Assembly: GCF_000801105.2 (NCBI RefSeq)
Contig: NC_079512.1
Span: 37,589,848 to 37,653,847, forward strand
Direction of reading: 5' to 3'
From: Raphanus sativus
Lineage: Eukaryota > Streptophyta > Magnoliopsida > Brassicales > Brassicaceae
DNA length: 64,000 bases
This document shows positions 24,975-36,350 of the stretch, piece by piece. Each line of letters starts with the position of its first letter. Within the stretch, counting starts at the first letter, position 1. A model generated the notes under the pieces. It worked only from the letters and a program-made list of their open reading frames with translations, had not been told where the DNA came from and did no database searches. The position numbers and the translations under genes are program-made.

Positions 24975-27473
24975 TCACCAGTAGTTGAACTGTACAGACA
25001 AGAAGCAAAACCCTAAGACCAGTTAAAAAAAACATGACATCATTTGATGCCTTGTTTCTCAAGTCAGAGCATAAATCAAAAACAAAACTTACCAGCTTCT
25101 TCTTCTTCTTCTTTTTCTCAATGTATGCCACGAGGTCTTCTTGACGACCAAGAGAATCATCCAAAGCCTTTATAGAAAAGATAGTAAGCATTAAGAAGTT
25201 GTAATATGTATATGTTAATGGTTCAAGATATGTATGTACCTTCTTGGTTGCAGCAAGCTCTTGCTCCAATATATTGGACCGGCTAATGGCGGCGTTAAGC
25301 ATCTCTTCCTTTTCCGGAGGCATAGTTGTTGGCTGTGCACTCAAGACGGTCACTTTCTGCTCCAGCTCAGCCATTCTTTTCATGATGGCCATGAAGTCTT
25401 CTCCCGAGATCGCAGGCACCATCATTTTCTCTGACTGCATCGCACTCTTGTTCATTGACGCATCGTCACAGTACATAGGGCTCGAGTATAAGGTTGATTC
25501 GGTTAGTTTCCTTGGGACATTTTTGGTTACTCTGATCATGGTGACAACACCCATCACGAGGGCCATGACGCCTGTGAAAATTGGTGACCTCCCTCCGTCG
25601 GATGTAGCAGTGTTGCATGCTTCTTGGATGGCATATACTTCCTCTGCTCAGAAGAATACAGAAAGCGTTGAAGTCATATGTCCTAAAAAAATTTAAAAAG
25701 AAATGGGTGTACAAGAATCAACATACTCTTTGAGAGGGAAAACTTGTGAGCTTCTGGCATGTTCCAGGCTGGGTGAGCAGCAACAGGGACCTGAGTTATC
25801 AGAATATCAAGTCCACAACTGCTATTGGTTATTTTACTTAGAGATTGGTCATTCTTACAATGTCAGAGGAGGTGGAGGGCTGTGCTGAATCCTTTTCCTT
25901 TTCTTTTTCCTTTTCCTTTTCCTCTCCAGGAGCCTGCTCTGCTGTAGATTCACTTCCCTAAAAGATTATTGAACATAAGTTTAGGAAGGAGTGATGAAGA
26001 TTGAAGAAAATGATACTATTCAAGAATATATATATATATATATGTAAGCTCAGAGTAAGCAAGACCTCAAAGATGGTCTCCTCAGCACCGTTTTCAGCTT
26101 GGGATCTCTTTGTGCATTTGTGATCACCATTCTTAACTCTCTGCAGGTAAAAATGCATAATATCATGTTAGAAGTAGAAATAGTAAGAACTCATCCAAAA
26201 AAAAGAAGATAATTAAGTAACTCACCTGCATGATCTCTGGATTGTTCCATGGGCCTTTGTCAGAGCGCATACATCCCCCACTTTCAGCACAAGTACATGT
26301 ACCTCCAAGAAAGTCAGGGAGTTCACTGATACAAAATTGACATGAGATAGTCATGAGTCTTCAGTAGCATAGATTATCTTTGTATGAACATCTAAAAAGT
26401 TGCTGTTAATCTTCACCTTTCATCAATTATCTCAAGCAACTTGCTTTGGTACTTGTTGCCAAGAACCTGTTATTCAAATAAAAAGTTAAGTAATTAAACT
26501 ATCTCCACTGAGAAAACGCTAACAAAAGAAAGGTTTTGAATACTTGCATTGATCTTTGCTGTAGTCTTGGGGTCAAGGAAGGACTTAACCGTGCTCCACA
26601 ACATCCTGAATCCTGAACCAGCATTGATGATAAACATCCTATTCAAGCTCTGAACCAAACACACATTAAAAAATGTTTTAAATTTCTAACCTCATAGATA
26701 AAAAGAATAGTCGAGCATAGAAATAAATATAAATCTCACCTCGGGATAGTTGTTACCATCAACCGCCTGAAGACGAGTAACCAAGTCCCTAGCAGCCTTG
26801 TTGAAGTTTTTAAGTCCCTGTTATATGCTCAGAAGAAGAAAACAATTAATGAGAAATTTCTATGGTTAAAATTCATGATTAATAATAGGTCATACCACTC
26901 CTTGGACATCAAGAATAGTTGTGCTTTGATCAATCTGCTTCTTGGCAGCGATGGAGCAAGCTGGGAACTTAACGTTGAAAGTCCTCTCAAACTCCATAAC
27001 ATGGTAGTTAACATACCTATCCAAAGTCGTGACTTGCATCAACTTGGTGGAGTCCACTTGACCAAGCCTCTCGATATACACAGGTCTCCATCCTTGTCGA
27101 CTCCATGGTGTCCTTGAGGGTAGTACTTCAACACCTCGTCGATCTCCTTGAACTCGAACTCCTCCATGACCGTGTCGGCGCCGAACTCTTTCCTCCAGCG
27201 AAGCATTTCGGTCCACATGAGTTTGGTCTTGTCGAGGTCGAATTTTCTGGCCTTCAAGAACCTCAGCATCATGTGGTAGTCGTCGTGTTTCTCGGGGAGA
27301 AGCTCGTCGAGGATGAGCGCTTGACGGAAGGCGTCCACTGATTTCAACTCCTCGGCGTCGTGCACGTCTTCGATCTCCACGGGGGTTACTTTGCTGCTTG
27401 ACTTTCTCTTCATTGAGTACCTCAGGTTCTTTGAAGAGCTCCTCTTCTTGAAAGAGCCCATCCTTGGTTTCAT
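24975..27473 (-). CDS. SFH12: SEC14-nodulin phosphatidylinositol transfer protein (SFH12-like), with a frameshift
   Basis: Phosphatidylinositol/phosphatidylcholine transfer protein of the plant SFH family. These proteins couple lipid exchange to phosphoinositide signalling at membranes. Exons are 27473-26896, 26817-26740, 26649-26548, 26466-26417, 26325-26226, 26140-26066, 25957-25859, 25790-25727, 25643-25240, 25167-25093 and 24989-24975. Visible are a basic N-terminus, a CRAL-TRIO N domain ([20 protein letters not shown]), the SEC14 fold ([43 protein letters not shown]), an acidic/basic EKEKEK linker, a hydrophobic stretch ([13 protein letters not shown]) and a nodulin-like Lys-rich end ([12 protein letters not shown]). 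Odd: in exon 1 the frame breaks inside [15 protein letters not shown], one base missing at about 27086, so the sequence as given cannot make the full roughly 546-residue protein. The intron after 26548 has a GC donor. SFH12 is inferred from its adjacency to the LCB1 relic. Confidence 0.88.
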
Positions 27474-28179
27474 TGCGGTTTCTGTTGAAAAAACAAACAA
27501 CGTTACAGAACATTTCAAGAACAAGAAAGAAGACAACAACAACAGAAGAAGAACTAGCTTGTCTTGTCTTCTTACGTTGGATGGAAGACATGATAGATGG
27601 AATAGGCGGGAATGGGGCACGAGGGGAGGGGGAGGGGGAGGAACACTCTACGAGGAGTGTCTTTTTTTTTATTAAGTTTTTATATTCCTGCAAAAAAAAA
27701 AAATCAATTTACAAAAAAAAAAATCACATTCAAACCCTTGAAAAAGAGAATCTCATTACAAAGGGGAAAAAAAAAGATTTATTACCTCTGCAAAGAGGAA
27801 AATGAGAGGAAGGAGAAAGATAAAAAGGATATTAAAAAAAACTTGTCCGAAAATCTCTCCAGCGCCAATAACGTAGAGGAAAAGCTAGACCTCTCCTTCC
27901 CACCAAAACCATTCATTCTTCTTCCTTTTTTTAGGTCACAGTTTTTTTTTTCTTGTTACACAAGTTACGAGTTGTTATATATCATGATGCGCGTGGACAG
28001 ACACATGTTAACATAGATGGAGCTCAGCTTTGTCATTAGTCTACAAAACTGAAAATTATTGATGAAATTATAAAATAATTTTCTGTCTGCAACAACTCTA
28101 AGCTACTTGATCATCAAGAAAGAGTATAAAGTAGGACAAAAGGTTGAAACCAAAAAAAGAAAAGAGAAAAAGATTAGGA
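27474..28179. other. Leader/promoter region of the SFH12-like gene
   Basis: Pyrimidine- and A-rich tracts (GGGGAGGGGGAGGGGGAGG near 27623-27641, several A runs). On the minus strand this is a probable untranslated leader, possibly with an intron ending at about 27484 (CAG before AAACCGCAATG). No additional gene seen. Confidence 0.4.
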
Positions 28180-29352
28180 CTTTGAGTAGAAGCTCGTCTC
28201 TTCAGGGACTCTGATGCTTTAATAAGATCAGAATCTGAGTGTCCCGCTGAGACAAAGAGTTTGATCCCCACAGGTAACCGGCATTTATCAAGAAACGACT
28301 TCTTAGAGTTCACAACCAACAAGGAGTCTTCCTTCAGAGCCTGCATAGGGGGATCCTAGTCATGTCAACAAAACCAACAAGGACTATGTCGGTTCTTACA
28401 AAGAAGAAAGTGTTACGATCAGCCAGTCATCTTTAGTTGAACCACTCGAATTTCTCTAACTTTAAGAAGACGATAGGTGATTCAGGGTCGCTTGCTAGTG
28501 ACATCCCCTTGATATCTGACAAACCTTTCCATAACAGAGCAATGTTCTGTTTCATCTCAACTGACAAATCATTGTTTTGATCGATGACATCAATGGCGGT
28601 GATAGCAGCACTCGCAAGGTACGGTGGAAAGAAGCAGAGAACACATATCCTGAACTGCTAAGTCTCTGTGTGCATTTGAGAGTCCCAAAAGAGTGTTCGT
28701 ATCAGTACTTGTAACTACTAGTTCATCAACTCAATGTTCAGATAAGAAGAAGACGGCTTTAAAGAAGCTGTGTACACTTACGCAACAATGATATCGCCTC
28801 GTTTGCAGAAACAAGGAATGGTGCTGAACATCGTGGAAAGTCCATAAGAATAGAGGATCGTGTCAGGAGGAGTGCCCAAAAATTTCGAGATCCTTGTCTC
28901 GCAATCAAGGTGGACATCTAAGTCAAAGAGAGAAAGTATCAAACAGTAAGCATCCTTTTTTGAAGCAAAGGAAAAAAAAAAAATGAGCACTTGACTTCTT
29001 ACCAATAGTGCCATATTGAATATGGAATAAACGCATGATGATTCCTTTTGAAGTTTACCAGTAACTTCTCGTGGCCAATGAGTCCAAAATAATTAGCTGA
29101 CGCAAAATTCACAACGTCTTTTCCATCAACCGTTGTATGCGGGCCAGCAGCACTGTATGGATCATTTCTTTAAGCATAACAGACATTAGAGACAGAAGTA
29201 GTTTGTCCACCACCCAAAAAAACAATATTCATCAGAAAAGCCTAACCTTGGATTCGGACACCGAACAAGACAACTCTAGCTGAAGGAGCATCCAGAATCA
29301 TTGTAAACCAGTTCAAAGAGGCCCTAAACATCTCCACAAGATTCTTATCCAT
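28180..29352 (-). pseudogene. Decayed LCB1 (serine palmitoyltransferase subunit 1) pseudogene
   Basis: Pieces of LCB1 appear in order. Exon 1 is MDKNLVEMFRASLNWFTMIL with PSARVVLFG (29352-29250). Next come [21 protein letters not shown] with [10 protein letters not shown] (about 29100-29160), [16 protein letters not shown] with [15 protein letters not shown] (28778-28920), RLSSSGYVFSAS (about 28630-28665), SAAITAIDVID (about 28580-28620) and [20 protein letters not shown] to ASESLKR (28190-28343). Lesions are loss of the membrane-spanning exon after exon 1, loss of a large middle block between GDIIVA and RLSSSG, a one-base deletion at about 28632, an inserted base near 28438 followed by a stop, and a ragged C-terminus. 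Normal role: with LCB2 it starts sphingolipid synthesis in the ER, and it is an essential gene, so an intact copy must exist elsewhere. Confidence 0.9.
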
Positions 29353-30312
29353 GTCTTTTTTCTTCTAGAACTACTTTGCTCGACGGATCGAGCAAAGTGC
29401 AGCAGAAGAGTTCAACTTTAAGCAAAACCTACGTTACAATTTTCACAATTCAGATCATCAAACAACACAAAAGTCAGAACTTTACAAGCAAAACATCTAT
29501 CATTGGATCACTACCTCCGCGCAAAGTTACCATTTTTTTCATTGTAAATAATGCAAATTACAGTGATCGAGAAGAAGAAGAATCGATCCGAGACCATAAC
29601 AAGGGATGTTTGTTACCTGATCCCCCAATAGATTTGATAAAGGAGCAGAAGAGGAGTGCAGATGTAAAGATTGGCCTTCGAAATTTCTGACGCGGGAAGA
29701 AATAATGTTTTTTTTTTTTTAATATCAATTACAGTTTACAGAGATCAGTGTAAGAAAAGAAAAAACGAAGACGAGGAAGACGTCCACCCGGTGTGCCTGG
29801 ATCACTCTGTCCTTGTACTTAAACATTTATGGCCCAGATGTGTCCGTAAACATATAGTGGGCTTTATAGTGGCCCAATACTACAACAGCTTACCCTTGGC
29901 CCGTTAAAAATACCATTCGGATCATTTAAAAGACAATAATGTAGGCAGACTTAGGTCAAATGCTTTTCTTTTCCTTTTTTGCTAAATGGTAAATATTATT
30001 AGTGAAAATGAAAATTTGGTTACAAAATTAATTGAAACCAAAATCTGCTTAAAATTGATTTGATCTTAGCGACCGCAACGATTTCCAGCGACGGAAAAAA
30101 CGATTTCCGATGATAAGAGAACAAATCCAACCCAACTAAAACAAATATTACCAAAAATTATTTTTCCATCGCCGGAAATCGTCTTCACTCAAAATTATAG
30201 TTTAAATTTAGAGATTTTGAGTTTTTCATGTTTAATAACGAAGATAATTGATATAAAACTAATAAAAGTTGATTATAACTTAACGAAATTCAAAGAGATG
30301 ATCGTACGAAAT
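29353..30312. other. Intergenic DNA
   Basis: The likely old 5' region of LCB1 followed by AT-rich DNA. Short frames at 29376-29690 and 29671-29907 lack domains. No gene seen. Confidence 0.45.
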
Positions 30313-30830
30313 TCAAAGATTCACTGTGAGAGATATACCTCTCATTTTGATTAACTGAAAAACTCCACCCCAATCCCGCTGCTTTGATTTTTTGTTCCAA
30401 GCTGCATCTGATCGACATAGGATTGTTGTCTCCGGTGCTTGTCTTTGCGGGTTTGAGACTCGAGGTGGGGTTTCAGGTATTACTTGAGCCAACTTCCACT
30501 TTTTAGCATTGACAATAGCTTTAGTCATGACTTCTTGTGCTGTGAAATGGCGATGTTGAAAAGTTTTTAAAATTTCTTGCTGTCCAAATTGCAGATATCA
30601 CCCAAAGGATCAAGGAACAGCCATATAGTCTAGTAGGTGGGAGTATCGTGGCCTTCAATGCCAACCACCAGCCCTCATTAAATGAATTAATGAGCAAAGG
30701 GTCAAAATCACTAGCTACAAGTAGCAATTCCCAAACCTTTTGTGCAAATGGACAGTAGAAAAATAAATGCAGAATTGATTCTGGTCCTTGGAAGTTAATG
30801 CAGTTAGCATTAGACAGTACTATATCTTGC
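30313..30830 (-). mobile_element. Fragment of a LINE-type retrotransposon (zinc-binding RT tail and RNase H start)
   Basis: On the minus strand a broken reading frame encodes the C-terminal region of a plant non-LTR retrotransposon ORF2. The zf-RVT-like segment is ANCINFQGPESILHLFFYCP followed by FAQKVWELLL. Then comes the GWWLALKATILPPTRLYGCS / LILWVISAIWTARN stretch, a frame change near 30525, and the beginning of an RNase H-like domain (CRSDAAWNKKSKQRDWGGVF). There is no reverse transcriptase core and the frames are interrupted. This is a dead 5'- and 3'-truncated copy. Confidence 0.75.
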
Positions 30831-30871
30831 TCTTAGGATCTCACCAACTGGGATTGCTTCATATTTTTATA

Positions 30872-31122
30872 CTCCCTCCGTTTCCGAAAGTAAAATTTTT
30901 GAGATTTTACTTTTGTTTCACAAAGATAGATTTTCTATATCTTTAAAGTATTTTTATATACTTTTGAGAAACATTAATTGTAAAATATTTAAATTTATTA
31001 AATTTGATTGGTAGATAGTTATTGGAAATTGTATAGAACAATAAATAGTAAATTAAAATGTAAATATTTATTAAATTCTTCATAAAAACTCTAGAAAATC
31101 TTATTTTCAGAAACGGAAGGAG
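30872..31122. mobile_element. Stowaway-like MITE, 251 bp
   Basis: The ends are inverted repeats (CTCCCTCCGTTTCCGAAAG... and ...TTTTCAGAAACGGAAGGAG) flanked on both sides by the dinucleotide TA (30870-30871, 31123-31124), the Tc1/mariner target site. The inside is AT-rich and non-coding. The CTCCCTCCGT terminus is the classic Stowaway-type end seen throughout plants. Confidence 0.88.
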
Positions 31123-31195
31123 TATTAAACTAACATTTTTATTAGTGAATAACTTGTATGTCTTTTACAAGCACCAATTCCCTTATAATAATATA

Positions 31196-32262
31196 CTAGA
31201 TCTTGACCCGTGCGACTGCACGGGTATTAATTTTCAGTTTTAATTTTTATTTATTTATACTAAATAGTATATTTATAATATTTGATCGTTTTATATTGAC
31301 TAAGCTAGGGATATGTATTTGGGTATCCACTCGAATTCGGTTAAAATTTATTCGGGTTTGAGATTTTCGAGTTTAAAGATTCTAGCTCTATTCGGGTATT
31401 TATAAACTTTGATTCCGGTTTGATTTAGATCTTTGCGGGTTTGATAACCTGTTTAAATTATTTTAAAATTTTCAATATTTATATATCTTTAAATATCTTT
31501 AAATCTAAAAAAATATAACATGTAAATTTGAGTAATGTAAGCTAAAGTATCTAGATTAAAAATTAAAATAAATTTAACTTGAATATTTGGATGAAGAATA
31601 AATATACATATATTTTAAATATTTTTGGTGTTTTGATTATTGTTTATCTACTTTAGATGTTTACTTTTGACTATTTTTTATATTTCAAATCAACTTAAAA
31701 TAGCTTATATCTTGGATATTAACTCGAAAAATAGCTAACATATTGAAGTATATAAATATGATTTAAATACATTCGAATATCCGAAATATTTCGTTCGAAT
31801 AAGGTTTAGTTATAGTTCTCTAGATACCAAAATGGTAAATCTGTTTGGATATTATCTAGTTCCGGTTCAAATTTGGTAATATTTTTTTCGTTCAGATTTG
31901 TTCAATGAAGAGTTGATATTATAATTTCCATGAATCGTTTGTCCATTAAACACATTAATCAAAGTGAAAAATGTATTTTTTTGAATTTGACATTGATTTA
32001 GTTGAAAAGTTAATGAAGTGTATTTAATTCAAATTTAATTTTAGAAAACATATTAATGTAAGTGGAAAATACAACATTAAAATATGAAGTATTATTTAAT
32101 TGTGTATTTAATTCAAATTTAATTTTGGAAAACACATTAATCAAAGTGGAAAAGACAACATTAAAATATGAAATATTATTTAATATCAGTGGCATAGAAG
32201 TGTAAATAACACTTAAAACTAAGGGGCATTCTATATGTGTACTTCTCTTTTAATAATATAGA
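31196..32262 (-). mobile_element. Non-autonomous Helitron, 1067 bp
   Basis: Read on the minus strand it starts with TC (TCTATATTATTAAAAGAGAA) and ends in CTAG. It is preceded by A and followed by T, as Helitrons insert between A and T. A perfect hairpin (ACCCGTGC-AGTC-GCACGGGT, plus-strand 31206-31225) lies just inside the 3' end, about six bases before CTAG. There are no terminal inverted repeats, target duplication or RepHel gene. The inside has an 83-86 base tandem repeat (32015-32182). Confidence 0.85.
32015..32182. repeat. Tandem duplication inside the Helitron
   Basis: Two copies of a unit starting GTGTATTTAATTCAAATTTAATTTT, each ending in ATGAA(G/A)TATTATTTAAT (about 32015-32100 and 32101-32182), with a few substitutions. 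A weaker partial third copy precedes them near 31945. Confidence 0.8.
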
Positions 32263-33648
32263 TATAAACAATACTCTCACTATCATAGCAAAGAGCCAAT
32301 AAACGACTTAGAAGAGAATGTATGTGACTTTACCAAATTCCAAAACTTTATGGTCTACTTTTGTCCACGCCTCCTATATCAACAAAGCTTTAAAGTTGGA
32401 TTGGAGAGAACATCCAACTTTGGTGTAGGGACCAAGTTCAAAATCTGTCAAATGCTATCTAATTAGTCAAAAACCTATCTTGACATCTAATAAGAAAGCA
32501 ACCAGGATTAACTTTAACCCAAAACAAGAACGAGAGAGATACATAAAAGATCATGGAAGTAACCATATGAACTTTTATAAACAGCTTTCAATCAATCCCT
32601 CTAGTGACACGCGTGCGTGCCCCTCAAAATACAAAGCCATATCTCTCTGTCTGACAAAGCATACTACACCCATGACTCAGCCAAGGATTCCACCACCACT
32701 AAAGTCATAAAAGTAATTAAAGCCTTAAGGTAAGGAGGATAGAGAGAGTACTAAAGCCTAAAGGTAAGGAAGGGGGTAAAGGGAAATGATGGTCACACAC
32801 CTATCATCATCTATATATCTTCTCCCTCCTTAATCATATCATGTCCCAAAGTTTCCCATACTTTTCTATAATGTTTTGTAACATTACATTGCACTATCTT
32901 CATGATCTGTTCAACCATATTTCATACTATAATGCAGCATCTGAGAGATCATGGGATGATGAGAATCCCGAATAAATTCTCTTGATAATCACGATATCTT
33001 GAATGCCATAAAGAAATGGTAACAGAGTCCACCACTAATATCAATAATGTCAAGCATGGATAGCAATAACAGAGTAAAGAAAGTACAAACATTAACATGA
33101 AGACATCATGATGTAGTTGGAAACTTTCCGTTTTATTTTTTTGCTTATATATATTCTTTTTTCTTAATTTTTCTATTTTGGTCGCTTTGGACTACACCTA
33201 ACATTTCTCCTTCTGAACTAAATTCACCCAACCAAAGAAAAAATGTTTTGAAATCTTTTTCTGAATCATGAACAATGATGAAAGAATCTAAACTCATAAT
33301 TTTAAGTTTTTTTTCGTAATTTAAGTTTTTTAAAATAAAGAATGGAAAACCCAAAACGCAAAAAAAATAGCTGACCGGGATTCAAATTGGTTATGATAAG
33401 AAAATAGCTGTCCCAGTTCATTTATTAATTCTACTCCTAGTTTATATCGACCAAATGTGCATTTTTATTATTTACGGGTTCTATCTATTGTTAAATCCAC
33501 ATAATTTCCTCTCGAAAAGAAAAGGAAAAAAGTATAGATAATGGAAGATTGAGGTGACAGGCCAAAGATTAAAGCACATCTAAACACCAAAAGAACAAAC
33601 CCTAACCCAAAACATAAGTGAGATTTTTAACATTTTTTGGTCACTGAA
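32263..33648. other. Upstream region of the SABATH methyltransferase gene
   Basis: No gene seen. A TATATATC stretch near 32812 and pyrimidine-rich DNA after it may be remote promoter elements. The short frames here have no domains. Confidence 0.4.
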
Positions 33649-35136
33649 ATGGATAAGAGGGATCTAGAAAGAGAGTTTCACATGACAGGGGGAGATGGGA
33701 AAACTAGTTATGCAAGAAACTCTACCTTCCAGGTTCTTGATATTTCAAATATCCTCATTTAGCTCATAATCTTACTTCTAACTACCCTTTTCTGTTGTTT
33801 TTAAATCTTTTCAGAAGAAAGCATCTGATCAAGCAAAACACATAACACTAGAGTCACTGCAAGAACTCTACAAGGAGACCAAACCCAAGAGCTTAGGAAT
33901 AGCTGACTTGGGATGTTCTTCAGGACCAAACACTCTCTCCACCATTAGAGACATCATCAAAGCCGTAGAGTTTTCTCACAGCCAAGAGATCCCAAGCCAG
34001 CCCTTGCCGGAATTCAGCTTCTTCCTTAATGATCTCCCAGGAAATGACTTCAACGCCATATTCAAGTCCTTGCCTGACTTCCACATAGAGGTCAAGAGAG
34101 ATGCCAAGAACGGTGGATGCCCTTCAATTTTCATTGCAGCATACCCTGGATCATTCTATGGAAGGCTCTTCCCTGAGAGTAACATCCACTTTATCCATGC
34201 CTCTTACAGCTTACACTGGCTTTCTAAGGTGGACATATATAAAAAAAAAAATGAGATTGAGGGATAGATACATATACTGAGTTGTTTCATTTTGTTTTTT
34301 TCTTTGCAGATTCCTCCAGCTTTGTATGATGATCAAGGCAAGTCCGTAAACAAAGGTTGTGTTAACATCTGCTCCTCGAGCCCTGAAGCTGTTTCCAAAG
34401 CTTACTACAGTCAGTTCAAGGAAGATTTCTCCATGTTCCTCCGGTTTAGATCAAAAGAGGTGGTTGCTTCAGGCAGAATGGTCCTGATAATGCTTGGAAG
34501 GGAAGGTCCGGATCACGTGGATAGAGGAAACTCTTTTTTCTGGGAACTTCTTGCTAGATCCATAGCTGATCTTGTTGCACAGGTACATGTATAAACATTT
34601 TTAGGTTAATTTTAATAAATATATATCTTTGATAATTTGGGGCCACACAAATTATGTATATAGCTTTTTATTATTTGAAGATAATGGGAACGGTTCATCT
34701 GGTTGTATCCAGAACCGGCCCTGCATGCATTTGTTGATTTCAAATAGATGGATCTTGATTTACAAAACATGTTGTTGTTTCCATTTAATTGTAGGGAGTA
34801 ACTGAGGAAGAGAAGCTTGATTCTTACGAAATGCACTTCTATGCCCCGAGTGCTGCTGAGATAGAAAATGAAGTGAACAAAGAAGGGTCTTTTGAAATAG
34901 AGAAGTTAGAGATGTTAGAAGTTGACAAGGAGAAAGGCGACGAGGATGGTGTCAGTTATGGTAAGGCGGCCGCAAAGACGGTAAGAGCGGTTCAAGAGTC
35001 AATGCTTGCTCCACACTTTGGGGAAGACATTCTTGACAAGCTGTTTGATATATATGGTAGAATGGTCGACGAGGAGTTGGCTAAAGAAGACATAAGACCC
35101 ATCACATTTGTTGTTGTCCTGAAAAGGAAACCTTGA
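33649..35136 (+). CDS. SABATH-family SAM-dependent carboxyl methyltransferase (At4g36470-like)
   Basis: Four exons (33649-33732, 33815-34228, 34310-34582, 34795-35136) give 370 residues, the family length. SABATH enzymes methylate carboxyl groups of small acids such as salicylate, jasmonate, IAA or gibberellins. Visible are the N-terminal SAM/substrate loop ([16 protein letters not shown]), SAM motif I ([13 protein letters not shown]), NDLPGNDFN, the aromatic substrate-pocket segment ([11 protein letters not shown]) and the C-terminal helix with [17 protein letters not shown]. The actual substrate cannot be read from sequence. The orthologous Arabidopsis gene has, to my knowledge, no settled substrate. 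Upstream lie the Helitron and the LCB1 relic. The frame is open throughout and looks functional. Confidence 0.93.
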
Positions 35137-35694
35137 AACATTGAAATAAAACTTCTATATGTGTATCAAATGTTGGATATATGATAATAAAACCAGAAAA
35201 ATCAATTAAACAGAAGGAACATTATTGTTCATTGTCACTTGTTGTAGCATTTACAATGTTTAGGATCAATCAAACCGCAACTAATTTTCTGCTAATGAAA
35301 AATGGAGTAATGTTATATATGTATACAATAAACATATTTATGTTATAATTATAAATTAGTTAGAAAGCGTATACAAGAAAAGTCTCCCTTAAGCTCCACG
35401 TAACCAAACGGGGACTCACTATTCAGACTAGACATGCATCTACAGTCAAACCAAAACTATTTGTCTTTCACATTTTAACTCGTCTAAAATTCGTTTATCA
35501 TATTCAAATCAAGTTATGCTCAAACCATATAATCTTGTGTTCAACACTTGTATTCTTATAAACAAAATTAATGAATCGATATTATAATATACAATAATAC
35601 AAATATTATTACAAAATTAAAGGACATGAACTCTCATTTGAATAAAAAAAACTTGGAAAGCTTTTCCTGATTTTTCATTTTCCATAAACTCGAT
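35137..35694. other. Convergent intergenic region
   Basis: The 3' ends of the methyltransferase gene and the first At4g36500-like gene meet here. The stretch from about 35390 to 35600 is similar to 37120-37340 downstream of the second copy (shared CTTGTATTCTTATAAA(A/T)CAAATTAATGAAT), so it belongs to the duplicated unit. Confidence 0.6.
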
Positions 35695-36066
35695 CTACTT
35701 GTAATAAATAATAGGTGCATTAGTTCTCGCATCCCACGTACCACCTTCTTTCAGATACTCAAGATACCTAGAAAACTCAGGCTTCCTTGTCGTCGACGGC
35801 TTCTTCTTCTTGCCGTATAAGAAACTAAAGATAGGGTGGCTAAATTTGCTTGGTGGTTTGACTTTCTTGGATTTTTGGCGAGGAAGCTCCTCGAGAATGG
35901 TTGGAACACCACCAGCACCAAGCTTGATAGATGGAGCATAGTAAGGAACACTCGTCGATCTCTTTAGCTTTGCTCCGAGTAAACTGAAAGTTGAATCATC
36001 ACTTACTCGCTCGTAGCCTCCACGACGGCTTCTTGTCCTTGTGCTAAAGCTTCTTAGCATTTCCAT
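35695..36066 (-). CDS. Small basic At4g36500-like protein, tandem copy 1
   Basis: Intronless, 123 residues, strongly basic, without signal peptide or membrane span. Blocks shared with its neighbour are MLRSFSTRTRSRRGGYERVS (residues 3-22), a Ser/Thr-rich SVPYYAPSIKLGAGGVPTIL segment, ELPRQKSKKVKPPSKFSHPI, FSFLYGKKKKP, and a conserved end EYLKEGG-WDARTNAP-IYYK. It belongs to a plant-specific family of unknown function (Arabidopsis At4g36500 and its paralogue At2g18210), reported in annotations as stress-responsive transcripts. The position after the methyltransferase fits At4g36500. A TATA motif lies at about 36188-36197 and a W-box-bearing block at 36351-36436. It could be a kinase target or nuclear protein, but nothing in the sequence proves that. 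Confidence 0.9.
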   Translation of the reverse strand: MEMLRSFSTRTRSRRGGYERVSDDSTFSLLGAKLKRSTSVPYYAPSIKLGAGGVPTILEELPRQKSKKVKPPSKFSHPIFSFLYGKKKKPSTTRKPEFSRYLEYLKEGGTWDARTNAPIIYYK

Positions 36067-36187
36067 CTTTTGATTTCTTTATAACCGTAAAATAAACAAG
36101 TTATGATGTATAGAGAAAAAGTGAAGAAATGATTTTGTCGTTTCTTGTTGTTGGTATTGTAATGAGGAAGAGTTTCGTCAGTGTGTT

Positions 36188-36197
36188 GTTATATATG
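36188..36197 (-). promoter_or_regulatory. TATA box of At4g36500-like copy 1
   Basis: CATATATAAC on the minus strand, about 125 bases upstream of the ATG. Assigned by consensus and position. Confidence 0.55.
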
Positions 36198-36350
36198 GAG
36201 AAATGAGATTTTATGGTTGTATCTTATTTAACTCGGATGTAGTAGACATGGTCACTGGTCAGAGTTTGGCTGCCAATGTGAAAAGTCCAAGAATTTTTAT
36301 GTTTTTTTATTCTATATAATAATAGAAATTAAGTGATGAGAGGGATGGAT

